Source: Pyrenophora tritici-repentis (lineage: Eukaryota; Ascomycota; Dothideomycetes; Pleosporales; Pleosporaceae). From it: a stretch of 64,000 bases of DNA. Location of the stretch: assembly GCF_003171515.1 (NCBI RefSeq), contig NC_089391.1, forward strand, positions 2,170,001 through 2,234,000. Direction: 5' to 3'. Positions within the stretch are counted from its first letter, which is position 1. Every line of letters begins with the position of its first letter. The position numbers and the translations under genes are program-made. Under the pieces are notes generated by a model that was given only the letters and a program-made list of their open reading frames with translations, was not told the DNA's origin and ran no database searches. Positions 45,601 through 54,400 of this stretch are shown here, piece by piece.

Positions 45601-46168
45601 TGAGGTGTTCAATAGCGGATGGCCCTGGATGTCCTAGTCGTTTATGCCATAGCATGGCTGTCGCCCTTTGTGGTGATCGCTTGGTTCGATTCATACGCAC
45701 ATGGAAGGCTGAGTCGAATGGAGTGGTGTCTTCGATAATCCATTGCCCATGGCGTTCCGATAGGATAGCAATAATTGTTCCATCCCATCGTCGCAGGCTT
45801 GTTGGATCTTCCCGATTGTCCCACCATATTCCTTGTCGTCGGAGTAGCCTGAATGATACTAGGCTGCAGAGGAAGTCTGGACACCACGCAACGTTGACAA
45901 TGTGCAAGGCTTGTTTGTCCTGAGATCCCTCTGTTGTCAATGTGACAGCTCCGTATCCTCGTATCCAGACTTTGGAACTGCCGGCCCAGATGTAGTCCCC
46001 TGGCGTCGACGGGCGTACGTCTTCAATTCTTGAGAGGTCGTTGCAGATGTGCGTAGTCGAGCCGGAATCCAGGATGAAGGCATCCTTTAATGGATATCCT
46101 TGTTGGCTTGCGCTGAATGCCGCTTTCATCGTGCCCTCATCAATTCTTGAGATTTCGCGTCCATCTAG
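42686..46168 (-). CDS. Copia Pol polyprotein (protease, integrase, reverse transcriptase, RNase H)
   Basis: About 1,160 codons in the Gag frame, directly after the UGA at 46171-46169; the first ATG is at 46129. In order: aspartic protease (FILDSGSTTHICND); integrase zinc finger (HKRLGHPGPSAIEHLI then CDACGRSK) and catalytic core (IAIDFHEYEAD, VIETDNEIV, AQNGGAERSGG); copia reverse transcriptase (ARLVVRGDQQRNI, TNAFVHAAIDREIYMRMPKG and the active site FYVDDIIVAYH); and RNase H (VASDASFADN, then SQGYAIKLFGGLIAWRASKQ and STTEAELLALSQ). No internal stops or frameshifts are seen, so it may be active. Expression presumably needs readthrough of the UGA or a separate start. Confidence 0.94.
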   Translation of the reverse strand, partial: LDGREISRIDEGTMKAAFSASQQGYPLKDAFILDSGSTTHICNDLSRIEDVRPSTPGDYIWAGSSKVWIRGYGAVTLTTEGSQDKQALHIVNVAWCPDFLCSLVSFRLLRRQGIWWDNREDPTSLRRWDGTIIAILSERHGQWIIEDTTPFDSAFHVRMNRTKRSPQRATAMLWHKRLGHPGPSAIEHLIQQSEGVRIKGITTVQCDACGRSKSKRQIRRALRLNDEGPGERIAIDFHEYEADSFTKEKSQMLITCRNSRYVWDFYFKDNRPARSIIRLLALFIQFMKKQFNITVKVIETDNEIVTVKQEVEKWCTSLSIRLEPSAPDTQAQNGGAERSGGVIKEKARAIRLDANLPWELWPEITRAAVYLYNRTPNYPNKWKSPYEIFFTRAAATNGIVTGPRRPNQAHLRAYGCKAFAMTDDTHRGKSRLQRLDPKAWIGYLVGYQSTNIYRIWIPSMAKVISTRDVVFNEDTIFNGKTEDLMDNLMHNTLEEIATWVRTVELPGTQSQQPETETFYEDDTTQEESPRTQKTRYHQGRKVVEAYLTPPPTPPPVALLVQGEVNNEDMTNMSNQSTSMTNPWAAAFMAGTESGHIGQHEGKPIDKAQVKRLLSKGIKPHRNQLPPLPTAYSKLEDHPLYEMFKEAEKTHLQSHQQMKSWTEVQASPVKRAGHQILDCMWVYTYKLDKHHRLIKCKARLVVRGDQQRNITSQDTYAATLAGRSFRMLMAIAAKYDLELKQYDVTNAFVHAAIDREIYMRMPKGYQKPGTLLKVRKALYGLRISPLLWQKEFTATLASIGFQQIPQEPCCMIKDGVIIFFYVDDIIVAYHSKQESEAMKAINRIQEKYACTGGDNLQWFLGVEVMRNRKQKTIQLSQAAYADKISQLASRQDIRHDTPMSGMELRPRSDLAEPSEINRYQRKIGSLLFAAVTTRPDIAFATSRLARFLVNPSTEHQDAADRVLLYLKKTESLALELGRGDGLEVASDASFADNTLDRKSSQGYAIKLFGGLIAWRASKQDTVTTSTTEAELLALSQVAKEAIFTSRLLKELQVNLSNPIITIKCDNTQTIRLVNEDVAKLQTKLRHVDIHNHWLRQEVTRKTIKVEYVPSDNMIADGFTKSLPANKWASFLDQLGLVKRKESPLKEAELEKLQEHLEGLYM

Positions 46169-47503
46169 TCATTCAATGACTGCGTCCGGTGTTTGTGATG
46201 TCTTGATATGAGGTGTAATCGATCGTGACGTTGTCGAGAATCGAGGTCGTTTAGTCTCTGGGGACATTTCCTGCATCGTTCTCTGTAAGTTGGTGTCATT
46301 TTCAAGTTTGTACTGTACTAATCTTGCGATGCCTCGATTTGGCTTGAACCATTCAGGTGCCTTGGCTTTGTTCACATAGTAGCAGTCAGATATCTCATGA
46401 CGCTGTTCACAGGCAGGACATATGTCTCCAGCTTTCGCTGAATTCCTCTCCGGGATCTGCTTGGTTCTGGTACTTTGACCATCCATCTTGCGTTTGTTTG
46501 ATTGCCTAGGGTTTCCCCGGCCTTGGTTGGATGGCGCTCTTAATTCCACACTAGAGGCGTCCCTCAGTGTGTCCGAGTCGGGTTCACCGCTCGCCGCGTA
46601 TAAGTCTCCTACCGCGAAGGCGCTCTTTGGCTTCCCTCTTGATGGATATTGAAGACTCATATATTCACGGAAGAGTTTCATCATCCTTTTCCTATTCATG
46701 GCTTTCTTATCGTACCCTGGCCCTTGGAACCCTGCGGTCCAGGTTGATGCCATTTTAGATACGGAGCCTAGGAAGTCGTCTATTACGGCTTGTGTTTGCA
46801 TAACCTCGGCCACCTCAAGGGTTTCAGCTCGAGTTGCAGCCTGATCGTATTCATTTAGCCACGTCTCCCAGTTTGTGGTTGAACGCATTGGCTTGAGTGC
46901 GGCTTGGTATCTCTCTCGTGCTCGCGCTCTCTCCTCGTCTTCATCCACTCCAACTGTGTCTTGGAGGGCGGTTATCCAGTCGCGCGGCGTGCCGTTCTCG
47001 GCGCAACAGCTAAGTTGTAAATGGGGTGTTACGGTTGTAAGGATGTGTTCGACCATCTTTGAGATTTTGTTGCTTTCTTCTTGATAGTCCCTCTCCCGTA
47101 TTTTGTATGACTCAAGGCGCAGCTTGTAGTCGTCGCGATCCTCCTTATACGCTTCTTGTCCTTTCTCTGAGAGTTCTGACACTCGCGTTGGTATAGTGGG
47201 GATTCGTGAGGTTGTTGTCGACATTTCTGTAGTGTCTTGTGCTGATCCTCGCGTGTTGCCTCTAGCGTTTCGGGTGGTATGCGATGAGGCAGCTGAGGGG
47301 CTACTTGACGGTTCATACTGCGAAATGTCTGGGGGTAGCGGAGCCTCCGGTTGGATGCGCTGGAGTCGCACTCCTTCGGGGTCCAACAGTGGCCAAATGC
47401 CTTGCGACTGGCATTTCAGCTTAAGTTGGCGGTACCAAGGGATCCAGTTGCTTGAGTCGGTGAGGATGACCGTCGCGTCCCGTTGGGTCTGGATTGTTGC
47501 CAT
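46169..47503 (-). CDS. Copia Gag protein
   Basis: 444 residues from ATG 47503 (MATIQTQRDATVILTDSSNW) to the UGA at 46171-46169. An upstream in-frame ATG at 47575 lies within the LTR and is less likely. The N-terminal block around NWIPWYRQLKLKCQSQGIWP and the central MRSTTNWETWLNEYDQAATR match copia-type Gag (UBN2/retrotran_gag). A zinc-knuckle-like motif, CPACEQRHEISDC, lies near residue 380. Gag forms the virus-like particle and binds RNA. The stop codon is followed by CUAG and then by the open pol frame, see the findings. Confidence 0.9.
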   Translation of the reverse strand: MATIQTQRDATVILTDSSNWIPWYRQLKLKCQSQGIWPLLDPEGVRLQRIQPEAPLPPDISQYEPSSSPSAASSHTTRNARGNTRGSAQDTTEMSTTTSRIPTIPTRVSELSEKGQEAYKEDRDDYKLRLESYKIRERDYQEESNKISKMVEHILTTVTPHLQLSCCAENGTPRDWITALQDTVGVDEDEERARARERYQAALKPMRSTTNWETWLNEYDQAATRAETLEVAEVMQTQAVIDDFLGSVSKMASTWTAGFQGPGYDKKAMNRKRMMKLFREYMSLQYPSRGKPKSAFAVGDLYAASGEPDSDTLRDASSVELRAPSNQGRGNPRQSNKRKMDGQSTRTKQIPERNSAKAGDICPACEQRHEISDCYYVNKAKAPEWFKPNRGIARLVQYKLENDTNLQRTMQEMSPETKRPRFSTTSRSITPHIKTSQTPDAVIE

Positions 47504-47535
47504 TTTCGTGGTTTTATCGCTCGTTATTGAGGCAG

Positions 47536-47548
47536 TGAGACTCTTAAT
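47536..47548 (-). other. Putative tRNA primer-binding site
   Basis: Directly inside the 5' LTR the element's strand reads ATTAAGAGTCTCA. This is complementary to the anticodon-arm sequence of lysine tRNA with anticodon CUU (TGAGACTCTTAAT as I recall it from other eukaryotes). Copia-type elements often prime with such an internal tRNA fragment. The match needs checking against this genome's tRNA genes. Confidence 0.5.
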
Positions 47549-47712
47549 TGTCAGATATAATGAGATATTGCACAAAAGTGATGGATGTTGATGATTGTGT
47601 GTATTGTGTTCTGTCTATCGTGTGTCCGCGCTTGTGGCCCTCTTGAGGGGCGCACTGACCCTCTCTACGCTGATTGGTTGCTGCCAACGTCGAGTAACCC
47701 TGCTATCTGACA
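47549..47712 (-). repeat. 5' LTR of the copia element
   Basis: 164 bp, identical to the 3' LTR and unusually short. The gag start codon at 47503 lies 46 bp inside it. Confidence 0.95.
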
Positions 47713-48709
47713 AAATGACATTGCCAATACCTGCTATCAATACCCAGCACTATCTTCCTACTTCGTAGTCTCGTTAAGATAGTAAGAACAAAAACGATGT
47801 AAGAGTACTATTCTAGTACCTTTCTCTTGGCAAAATAAGGGTTTTCAAGACCACTAAACACTACGAGACATCTATCCTAATCCCTGGCCAGTCACTCGGC
47901 GTGGCAGCGACACTGAGTGTGCCAATAAAACAATCGTTACGTTGGTATCATACTAGAAGACTGACATACCAAACCAACAGCTTACAAAGATTTGAACTTT
48001 AGAGGCGGATCGTAGCTTTGATCTTTTGCTGCCAGTGCGTAATACAGAATAATATCCCTATAGTACCGCTTTTAACGCAAATATCAAAGTTAAGTAGGAA
48101 AGACCTCTTTCTAGAGCTGTAGTCGCAGATGTTTTCAAAGTCGTAACTTGTTTGTAGCGTTTAGATGTATATTTATAGACGAAGTTGAAGAATACAACAT
48201 AGTGCTAAGAGAGTATGATAAGAAGGGGAGTTTATAAGATGATGGAAAAAATCTGAGGGGGATAGATAGGAGAATGAGTGTGAGCATGTAGTTCAACCTC
48301 AATTTACTTATAAGCCGTACCATAAGGCATGCAGGAAGTCAATCGCAATACAATTTTATTGAACACTTCCTCGGATTAACTAAATTCACTGTTTGGTGTG
48401 AAAACTAACATGGAGTTCACAGGATTTATAAGCAAATCTTGAGGTTTTATTAACGCGTAGCTCCATATAGTGCATGAGTTCTCTTGCGGTCGCAAAGTTG
48501 GGCTGTCGCTGTTATTATTTAAAGTCGTTTAGAACTATGTCCTCCAGATAGGAGACTGATTGAATTGACAGTGATGTGTTCAGTATTAAGCCATTGTGGA
48601 ATCAGAGCACTAAACATATAAGGAGTGTATTTTTATCTAGGCAAAAGTTCGAACGCATTTCCCCCAACTGATTAATCTACCACTCTAACACTATTTTTAA
48701 ACCCCCCAT
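47713..48709. other. AT-rich gene-free region
   Basis: About 1 kb with no supported gene. It begins with the AAATG target duplication and is AT-rich, as expected of old, mutated transposon flanks. It holds the 3' end of the reductase gene. Confidence 0.5.
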
Positions 48710-49516
48710 CTAAGCGGCTCCACCATCAAGAGTAAGAACCTTTCCGTTAATCCATTCACCCTCCTTGCTAGCAATAAACCCAACAACATTAGCAATATCA
48801 GCCGGGAACCCATTACGATGTAGCGGCGAAGCATGAGCAGCCATCTCCTGAAGCTGCTCAGGTGAGTACTTCTCGCCACCAGGGATATAATGATGAGCAA
48901 CATCGTGGAACATATCCGTCACGGTACCACCCGGCGCAACAGCATTAACAGTAATCTTCTTGTCGCCGCAGTCCTTTGAGAAGATGCGAACAAAAGTGTC
49001 AACGGCGCCCTTGGAACCGGAGTAGAGTGAGTGCTTGGGCACGCTAAAGTCCTTGGACGTGTTGGACGAAGTCAGGATAATGCGGCCGCCCTCGTTGAGC
49101 ACGCGGTAGGCCTCGCGGGCGACGAAGAATTGGCCACGCGTGTTGAGGCTGAAGACGCGGTCGAATTCTTCCTCGGTTACGTCCTTGAGGTGGCCGAAGC
49201 TGACGACGCCGGAGTTGCTGACGGCGATGTCGACGTGGCCGAAGTGCGCGACGGCTTCGTCGAAGAGCTTTGTGATTTGGGGCACTTGGCGCATGTCGGC
49301 CTTGATGGCGATGGCGTCGCTGCCGAGGGCTTTGATCTGAGCGACGACGTTTTCCGCGTCCTTGATGGAGTTTGCGTAGTTGACTACTACTTTGGCACCC
49401 AGACGACCAAGATGGATGGCGACTGCTGCACCGATTCCACGACCGGATCCAGTGACGACTGCGACTTTGCCGTCAAGGCGACCGGGAATGTAGGTCTCAG
49501 ACTCGATGTGAGGCAT
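48710..49516 (-). CDS. Trihydroxynaphthalene/versicolorin reductase-like SDR (Brn1/MdpC type)
   Basis: A single-exon, 268-residue classical SDR. The NADPH motif TGSGRGIG is at residues 22-29, SNSG replaces the usual NNAG at 100-103, the catalytic serine is in [10 protein letters not shown] (about 150), and Y165 and K169 form YSGSK. The end, [14 protein letters not shown], is typical of the naphthol reductases of DHN-melanin synthesis and of MdpC/AflM-type anthraquinone reductases, which use NADPH to reduce and dearomatise polyhydroxylated rings. By sequence it looks closest to Brn1/T3HN reductase, but its neighbours are an AflR-like regulator and a TpcK-like decarboxylase, not the melanin synthase and Cmr1 regulator. 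Which pathway it serves is open. Confidence 0.92.
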   Translation of the reverse strand: MPHIESETYIPGRLDGKVAVVTGSGRGIGAAVAIHLGRLGAKVVVNYANSIKDAENVVAQIKALGSDAIAIKADMRQVPQITKLFDEAVAHFGHVDIAVSNSGVVSFGHLKDVTEEEFDRVFSLNTRGQFFVAREAYRVLNEGGRIILTSSNTSKDFSVPKHSLYSGSKGAVDTFVRIFSKDCGDKKITVNAVAPGGTVTDMFHDVAHHYIPGGEKYSPEQLQEMAAHASPLHRNGFPADIANVVGFIASKEGEWINGKVLTLDGGAA

Positions 49517-50641
49517 TTTGAAAGTTTGTTTTTGGAGATTTCTGTGGGAGAGAAGAAGGGGCGCTGGAAGCTTGGAAAAGGGAGTTTGAATGGTTGAGAT
49601 TGGAATGTGAAGCTGAAGATGCTGCTGATGATGAGAAGAAGACGTCGACTCAACACCTTCTTTATATCAACTATGAGACTCTGATATCGGCCCTTAGACT
49701 CCTCTCGTCCCTCACCAGTTTTACCCTGATGCATTGCTATCTCGTCTCCCAGGTTCGCCCACGTCCGACTCTCACTGCCCATACCTTGTCGACATTGCGC
49801 GTTGTTAGTGCTGATCGACTGGAGTTCCGTACATGGCACCATGTACGGCGAGACCATAAGTGGTGCCATAATGCGAACTGTCTCACGCATAGCAAAATGT
49901 CGATGTTGAACACAGATCGAAAGGAGTAACGGAAGGTCGGTGAAACCGAGGAGTTTGGTAGGCGTACAAGACAAGGAACAAGGGGTGAGGGTGACAACCG
50001 CCGACCCGCTGCACATAATCATTGGGCGTTTTGGTTTCGAATAGCACTGAGGCATATAGTCGTCCTAGGATGACACGCCCTGGTTAGAAGGTCATGGTGT
50101 AATCGACTCTGATTTTGCGGCGAGACAGGAGTGTGTTTCTGGGGTGGTACGGCCGAATTGGGTCGTCATGGTGTAATGGATCTAGAAGCCACATACGAGT
50201 CGAAAAGCCGTTCTGGGATGAGTCGATCGGGTCGCGGGTGTGTACTGCAGGGGAATCGAGAGTAAGCAGAGCCGTCAAGAGACGGGGCCCGCGGTACATA
50301 GTAAGCCGGAGCTCGCGTTCGCGCGCGAACGCGAGACGGAAGCCGCGGAAACGCGGCGGAATCCACGGCTTCCGGTTACTACGCCACAGCTTTCCCTGAT
50401 TGGACGCCACACCCCCACGCGAGCATGCGGCTCAAAACGGTGTAAAATAAGATCCGGTACATATACCGCCGTCGCTGCAGGACAAGCTTTTGTCCCTTTC
50501 CCAACGAGCTGACAGCGGCCAAATTCACGGAGTAATCATTCATGGTGTTTCAGATGAGTAATGATGGCGTTACTGGGTATATTAAACTAATGGAGCTAAC
50601 TATGGTATGCACATGCGACGTCATCGTCCGGGCGTTCAGCC
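49517..50641. promoter_or_regulatory. Upstream region of the reductase gene, with strong dyads
   Basis: About 1.1 kb with no supported gene, containing the reductase promoter and the 3' end of the AflR-like gene. It has a CGG-N5-CCG word at 49938-49948 and a 13-bp direct repeat, GTCATGGTGTAAT, at about 50091 and 50164. The GC-rich palindromes are listed separately. No element is experimentally known. Confidence 0.4.
50312..50335. repeat. Perfect 24-bp palindrome
   Basis: The 24 bases read the same on both strands; each arm is CTCGCGTTCGCG with no spacer. A second, imperfect dyad follows at 50337-50374: CGGAAGCCGCGG pairs with CCACGGCTTCCG, one mismatch, across a 14-base loop. Confidence 0.9.
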
Positions 50642-52357
50642 TCAACTTTGCTTCAATGCATTCCTAACTACTGCCGAAAGGGAACTAAGACTATTCCGTA
50701 CATCATCCTCGACCAAGTCTAATGTGCGCGTTGAGATGGGCATCAGCTCATTGTCGCTGCAGACCGACGAATTTGACGAGTGCGTAGACATGCCCCCTTT
50801 CTGGGGGGCGTTTCTGCTGCCTGGTCGTTGCAAGGAGGATTGAGCTCCTAGCAGCGCTTCTAACGATCCTGCACTCCTTCCATGAGATGAAAGACCCTTC
50901 AATCTCGAAGACAATTGAGTGATGAGCCTCTGTACCAAATGTAGTTCTCGGAGCACTTGTAACTTTGCTTGCCGAGGAAGGTTCTGGTCGTGGGGTCTTG
51001 GGTCCATAGTTCCCAAAATGTTGTCAGTGCGAGGGTCGTCAGAGAGGCAGGCAGTGAGGCCAGTCAAGGCGGCGGCAGACGCATATCGTGGAAGCATCTC
51101 CATTGCGATGAGAAGAGCGACCATGATTAGCAACCTGTCCTCCATGCAAGACTCGCAGGCTAATATTGCGAGCGTAGCTTGAATGGTTTCCTTGTTTTTG
51201 GCAAGAATAGCCTGTGTGACGGACTTGCTGTGCGCCCTAGACGGATCGGGACAAGGGTCTTTAGTCACAGCCTTGAGCAGATCGAGAGCCTTGTCTAGAC
51301 AAATGCAGGACGATGGGGTGCTGTGTTCGCGCTGGTTCTGGTCTACCGAAGAGACTGAAGAAGCCGACTTGTGTTGTATGTAGCTTTTGGCCGAGGCCGT
51401 GGGTGAGGCGATGGTTGTTGGCAGAGTTGAGTAATCTGAGAACAGTGACGACGACGATGACGACGACGAGGAAGCCATTGATGTTGAAGACAAAATTGAC
51501 GATGACGAGGCAGAGGATGATGTGAGGAAACAGAGGTCTGGTCGCTGTGTATTTGTCGATGGAAAAAGTGATGTGGTGGGTAGCAATCGGCTTGCGGGCG
51601 ACTGTGGCATACTGCCGCAGAGGGGTAGACTATCGCCATGAGGACCCGTGGCAGGGAATGGTAGGCTCATGTCCAAGGGGCTTGCTGTGGAGTCCCAGTC
51701 CATCATGTTGGCGTACGTGGGGTCGTCCATGGTGTTGGTGCCGAGGACATCAAAATAGCCGTCCCAGACAAAGGGGAGATCTTGATCGCCGTCCATCTGA
51801 ATGTCCGGGGAGTGTGTAGCGCCATAGTATGTGTCGAATAACGAGTCGGCTCGCTGGTGGGTGTTGTCTACGGGAAGGGTGCCAAATGCGGTCGAAGATG
51901 GGGACAGGAGAGCGGCAGCGTTGTGGGTGGATGCAGCAGCGTCGTCGGCGGGGTTACTCTCCTGTCGTGGTTGTGGGCTCGCAAGGCTGCGTGTATCGGC
52001 CCCTGCCCTGCTTTTAGGGCGGGTGGTGTTGGCTGGATTGGAGCGTCGAGCACCACTTCCTGGGATTCGTCCCGGGCGTTTGGACTGCAGATAGCGGCAC
52101 GGGATGCCTTTGGTTTCACAGCGTGAACACGACGGCTTCTCCTTTGTGCACTTGACCTTTGAGCGAGCACACGACTGGCAACAGTCACGCAGCTTTTGGC
52201 CAGTGGTTCGTGGGGGTGCTGTGGCTGTGGCTGGTGCTGTGGCTGTGGTTGTGGCTGGCCGCTCGTCAAGGACGGGGTCGGCGGGGTCTCGAGGGGCCGT
52301 CGCAGTCACAGTCGCATCTTGCTTCTTCACTGCTTGAGGTACAATCATGGCTGTCAT
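50642..52357 (-). CDS. AflR-like Zn(II)2Cys6 transcription factor
   Basis: A single-exon protein of 571 residues. The DNA-binding cluster is complete: cysteines at 60, 63, 70, 77, 80 and 87 in CQSCARSKVKCTKEKPSC plus SRCETKGIPC, followed by YLQSKRPGRIPG. The TKEKPSCSRC core and the SKR-G linker are characteristic of AflR, AptR and MdpE rather than of Gal4-type factors in general. The middle is Ser/Thr/Pro-rich and disordered. The C-terminal half has the helical AflR-type region (ILACESCMEDRLLIMVALLI and QAKLQVLRELHLVQRLITQL). It would act in the nucleus as the pathway-specific activator of the surrounding genes, together with the AflJ-like protein. AflR factors typically bind TCG-N5-CGA-type sites. 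Confidence 0.93.
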   Translation of the reverse strand: MTAMIVPQAVKKQDATVTATAPRDPADPVLDERPATTTATAPATATAPPRTTGQKLRDCCQSCARSKVKCTKEKPSCSRCETKGIPCRYLQSKRPGRIPGSGARRSNPANTTRPKSRAGADTRSLASPQPRQESNPADDAAASTHNAAALLSPSSTAFGTLPVDNTHQRADSLFDTYYGATHSPDIQMDGDQDLPFVWDGYFDVLGTNTMDDPTYANMMDWDSTASPLDMSLPFPATGPHGDSLPLCGSMPQSPASRLLPTTSLFPSTNTQRPDLCFLTSSSASSSSILSSTSMASSSSSSSSSLFSDYSTLPTTIASPTASAKSYIQHKSASSVSSVDQNQREHSTPSSCICLDKALDLLKAVTKDPCPDPSRAHSKSVTQAILAKNKETIQATLAILACESCMEDRLLIMVALLIAMEMLPRYASAAALTGLTACLSDDPRTDNILGTMDPRPHDQNLPRQAKLQVLRELHLVQRLITQLSSRLKGLSSHGRSAGSLEALLGAQSSLQRPGSRNAPQKGGMSTHSSNSSVCSDNELMPISTRTLDLVEDDVRNSLSSLSAVVRNALKQS

Positions 52358-54400
52358 GGCGACCGTTCTTTGATGTTTGGTTGACTGCTACATGTTCAGG
52401 CGGATGCATTCTTTAGTACCCTCAGCGTGCTCGCTCGCATCTGTCAGGACCGTGGGATGGACGCCTCAGTTCCTGGGCGGCCCGATTGGGAGGAATAGCG
52501 ATTGCCTGCAGAATTTCGATCTCTGAATGCCACCCACTACAGGGCGGCAGGCAATTGCGGTCGGGACTGGGGTTTGGGGGCCTGCGAGACTCGATACGTG
52601 CTCCAGGCTTCCCACAGTCGTCGGCACCCCTCCCACCCCGCCAAGCCCAGACGTCTAGCAGTTCGCGAACGCACGGCCTGCAGCTTCCCTAACAGCGCTA
52701 GCGGGCCCTGGGACGCTGGGAAAGTGTCCGATGCGACCGTTGGCGTGCCTTAGCCGGGATGCCTGGTCATCAAGATTGCGCCACTTTACCGATAGTGCTC
52801 GTGCCACTTGCCTGGCCTTTGTCGCACTTAGACAACCACCTATCGTCGAACCCGCCTGTTCCCGTGGCGCCGCATCATACTACCCAGCCTGGCTCCATAT
52901 AGCGCCAGGTGCGGGAGACATGTCAAGTCCGGAAAAACAGGCTATTGGACCAGCCCAACAAAAATATTGCTAATTACCTGCTAAGTACTAAGTACCGACT
53001 TCAAGGGTACCGCGCTGGACGCGACAGGCTAGTCCCCATGTGCACAGCATGCTTCCAAGTGCAAGCTTCGTTTGATACTACCATGTTGACCCAACATCTC
53101 GACAATGCTGACTCTCCCACGGATGACGTTGTGGCGGATGCATATGATGATGGCTTGCAGCTCTCACATGCATGATTCCCATCTCCCGCCGCCGCCTCGT
53201 ATCCCCGATCCGCGCCTTCGTATAAGCCTCTTCGATCATCGAATTCCAAGCCCTCGCGGCTTTCCAAGCTGAGAGCTGACGTGAGGATACTTGCCTAACC
53301 CGGCTAGCACCAAGCTCGCTCTCCCCTGCATATCACTTACCATGCCCCGGCGTGCACCGAGGACCCACCTTAGTCATCCTAGTAGGGGAACCCTGCCACC
53401 CTGGCACCCCACGACCCGAGCCTCGAAAAAACAGCCTCTGCTCCTGCACACTACACCTATTCCCTGCTCATGCATGTACCTGATACCTGCCATCACTAGC
53501 AATAACAGGACTGCAGTTACATTGCGCATACGCATACAGCCGTGGCGACACTATGTCGTGCTCAATATCCGGCGCCTGAAATCTGCTCGTTCCAGCCACT
53601 CTCAGCTTACGCCAGCTCATACGGGCGTATCGAGCACTCAATCGCCGTCCTGACAATAACATTCCCCCATCTGTACCCCATCTTACCCTGCCGCGCCCTG
53701 CCGCACCCTGTCGCCCCTCCATCTTGTACGTGCACGCCGTGGTGCTACACACAATAGGCAGAAGCCGCAGCAGCCTGGTCAGTGGGGACGCCAGTGCTGC
53801 ACAGGTTCCGTGAGGCAGGACTTCGGATCCGGCAGGTATTCGGATCCGGTTGGACTTCGGATCCTTGTACGCTAGCGTGCTGTAGGTGGTTTAGCATTTC
53901 CTGCTAACGGCAACGCCTACGACCCTTCTTTTCCCTGATACCAACCTACTACCTACACCCGCCTTACCACCCCTGGTACGAAAGAGCCGGCAATCACGCC
54001 AATAGTTCAAACCCCAGTGAACTGATAACCTCGCCACATCGTGAGGCTACATCCTGGATGCACCGAAGTTAGACCTAGATCAAGCCTCATACGCAATGCG
54101 AAGCCCACGTGTGCTCCCTACGTGTAACTGCATGGAAGAATGCGATAGAGGCTCTGAATCCACCACGGTACGCAGATCGTGGCCTGTGTGTTACTATTAA
54201 TTTTCTATAGCGACTATCCAAAATGGCAAAACTCTAGCCAACCGTCTTCATTTACGTAACATACATTTGGGGGCCGCCGACGACGGCGTAACATTCTTCG
54301 CATCTGTCCTTCCGCCAGGTATCGTGTCTATCTGTATGTCCTCAATTTTTCCGCGTCTTCCTTCCACTTGCCGTTAGATGGCTCGTCAGTGATTCCATGT
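52358..54400. other. 2-kb gene-free region between AflR-like and decarboxylase genes
   Basis: No gene is supported over about 2 kb; it holds the AflR-like promoter and the decarboxylase 3' end. Open frames are short and without recognisable domains. Three copies of TTCGGATCC at exact 17-bp spacing lie at 53822-53864. A palindromic TTCGCGAA lies near 52660. Confidence 0.45.
53822..53864. repeat. Three phased TTCGGATCC repeats
   Basis: TTCGGATCC begins at 53822, 53839 and 53856, a constant 17-bp step. The core CGGATCCG is palindromic in the first two copies. Bases between the copies are only partly conserved. Confidence 0.85.

Larger units (their letters stand above)
42467..47712 (-). mobile_element. 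Complete Ty1/copia LTR retrotransposon
   Basis: A 5,246-bp element on the minus strand with two identical 164-bp LTRs starting TGTCAG and ending CTGACA, flanked by the 5-bp target duplication AAATG (42462-42466 and 47713-47717). The gene order protease, integrase, reverse transcriptase, RNase H defines it as Ty1/copia (Pseudoviridae type). Identical LTRs and full-length frames indicate a recent insertion. Gag and pol are in the same frame with one UGA codon between them. Confidence 0.96.

Noticed and set aside
46169..46171. UGA between gag and pol as ordinary inactivating damage
   Set aside because: It is the only stop in about 1,600 codons, lies exactly at the gag-pol border, and is followed by CUAG. 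Damage cannot be wholly excluded without other copies.
29938..49516. Reading the locus as the DHN-melanin cluster because of scytalone-dehydratase- and T3HN-reductase-like genes
   Set aside because: The melanin synthase and the C2H2/Zn2Cys6 Cmr1-type regulator are absent, while AflR-, AflJ-, AflX- and TpcK-like genes are present. It remains possible that the reductase also serves melanin.
53985..54050. tRNA-like word GTTCAAACCCC near 54,006
   Set aside because: The flanking bases do not form a T-stem, and no acceptor, D or anticodon arms can be paired around it.
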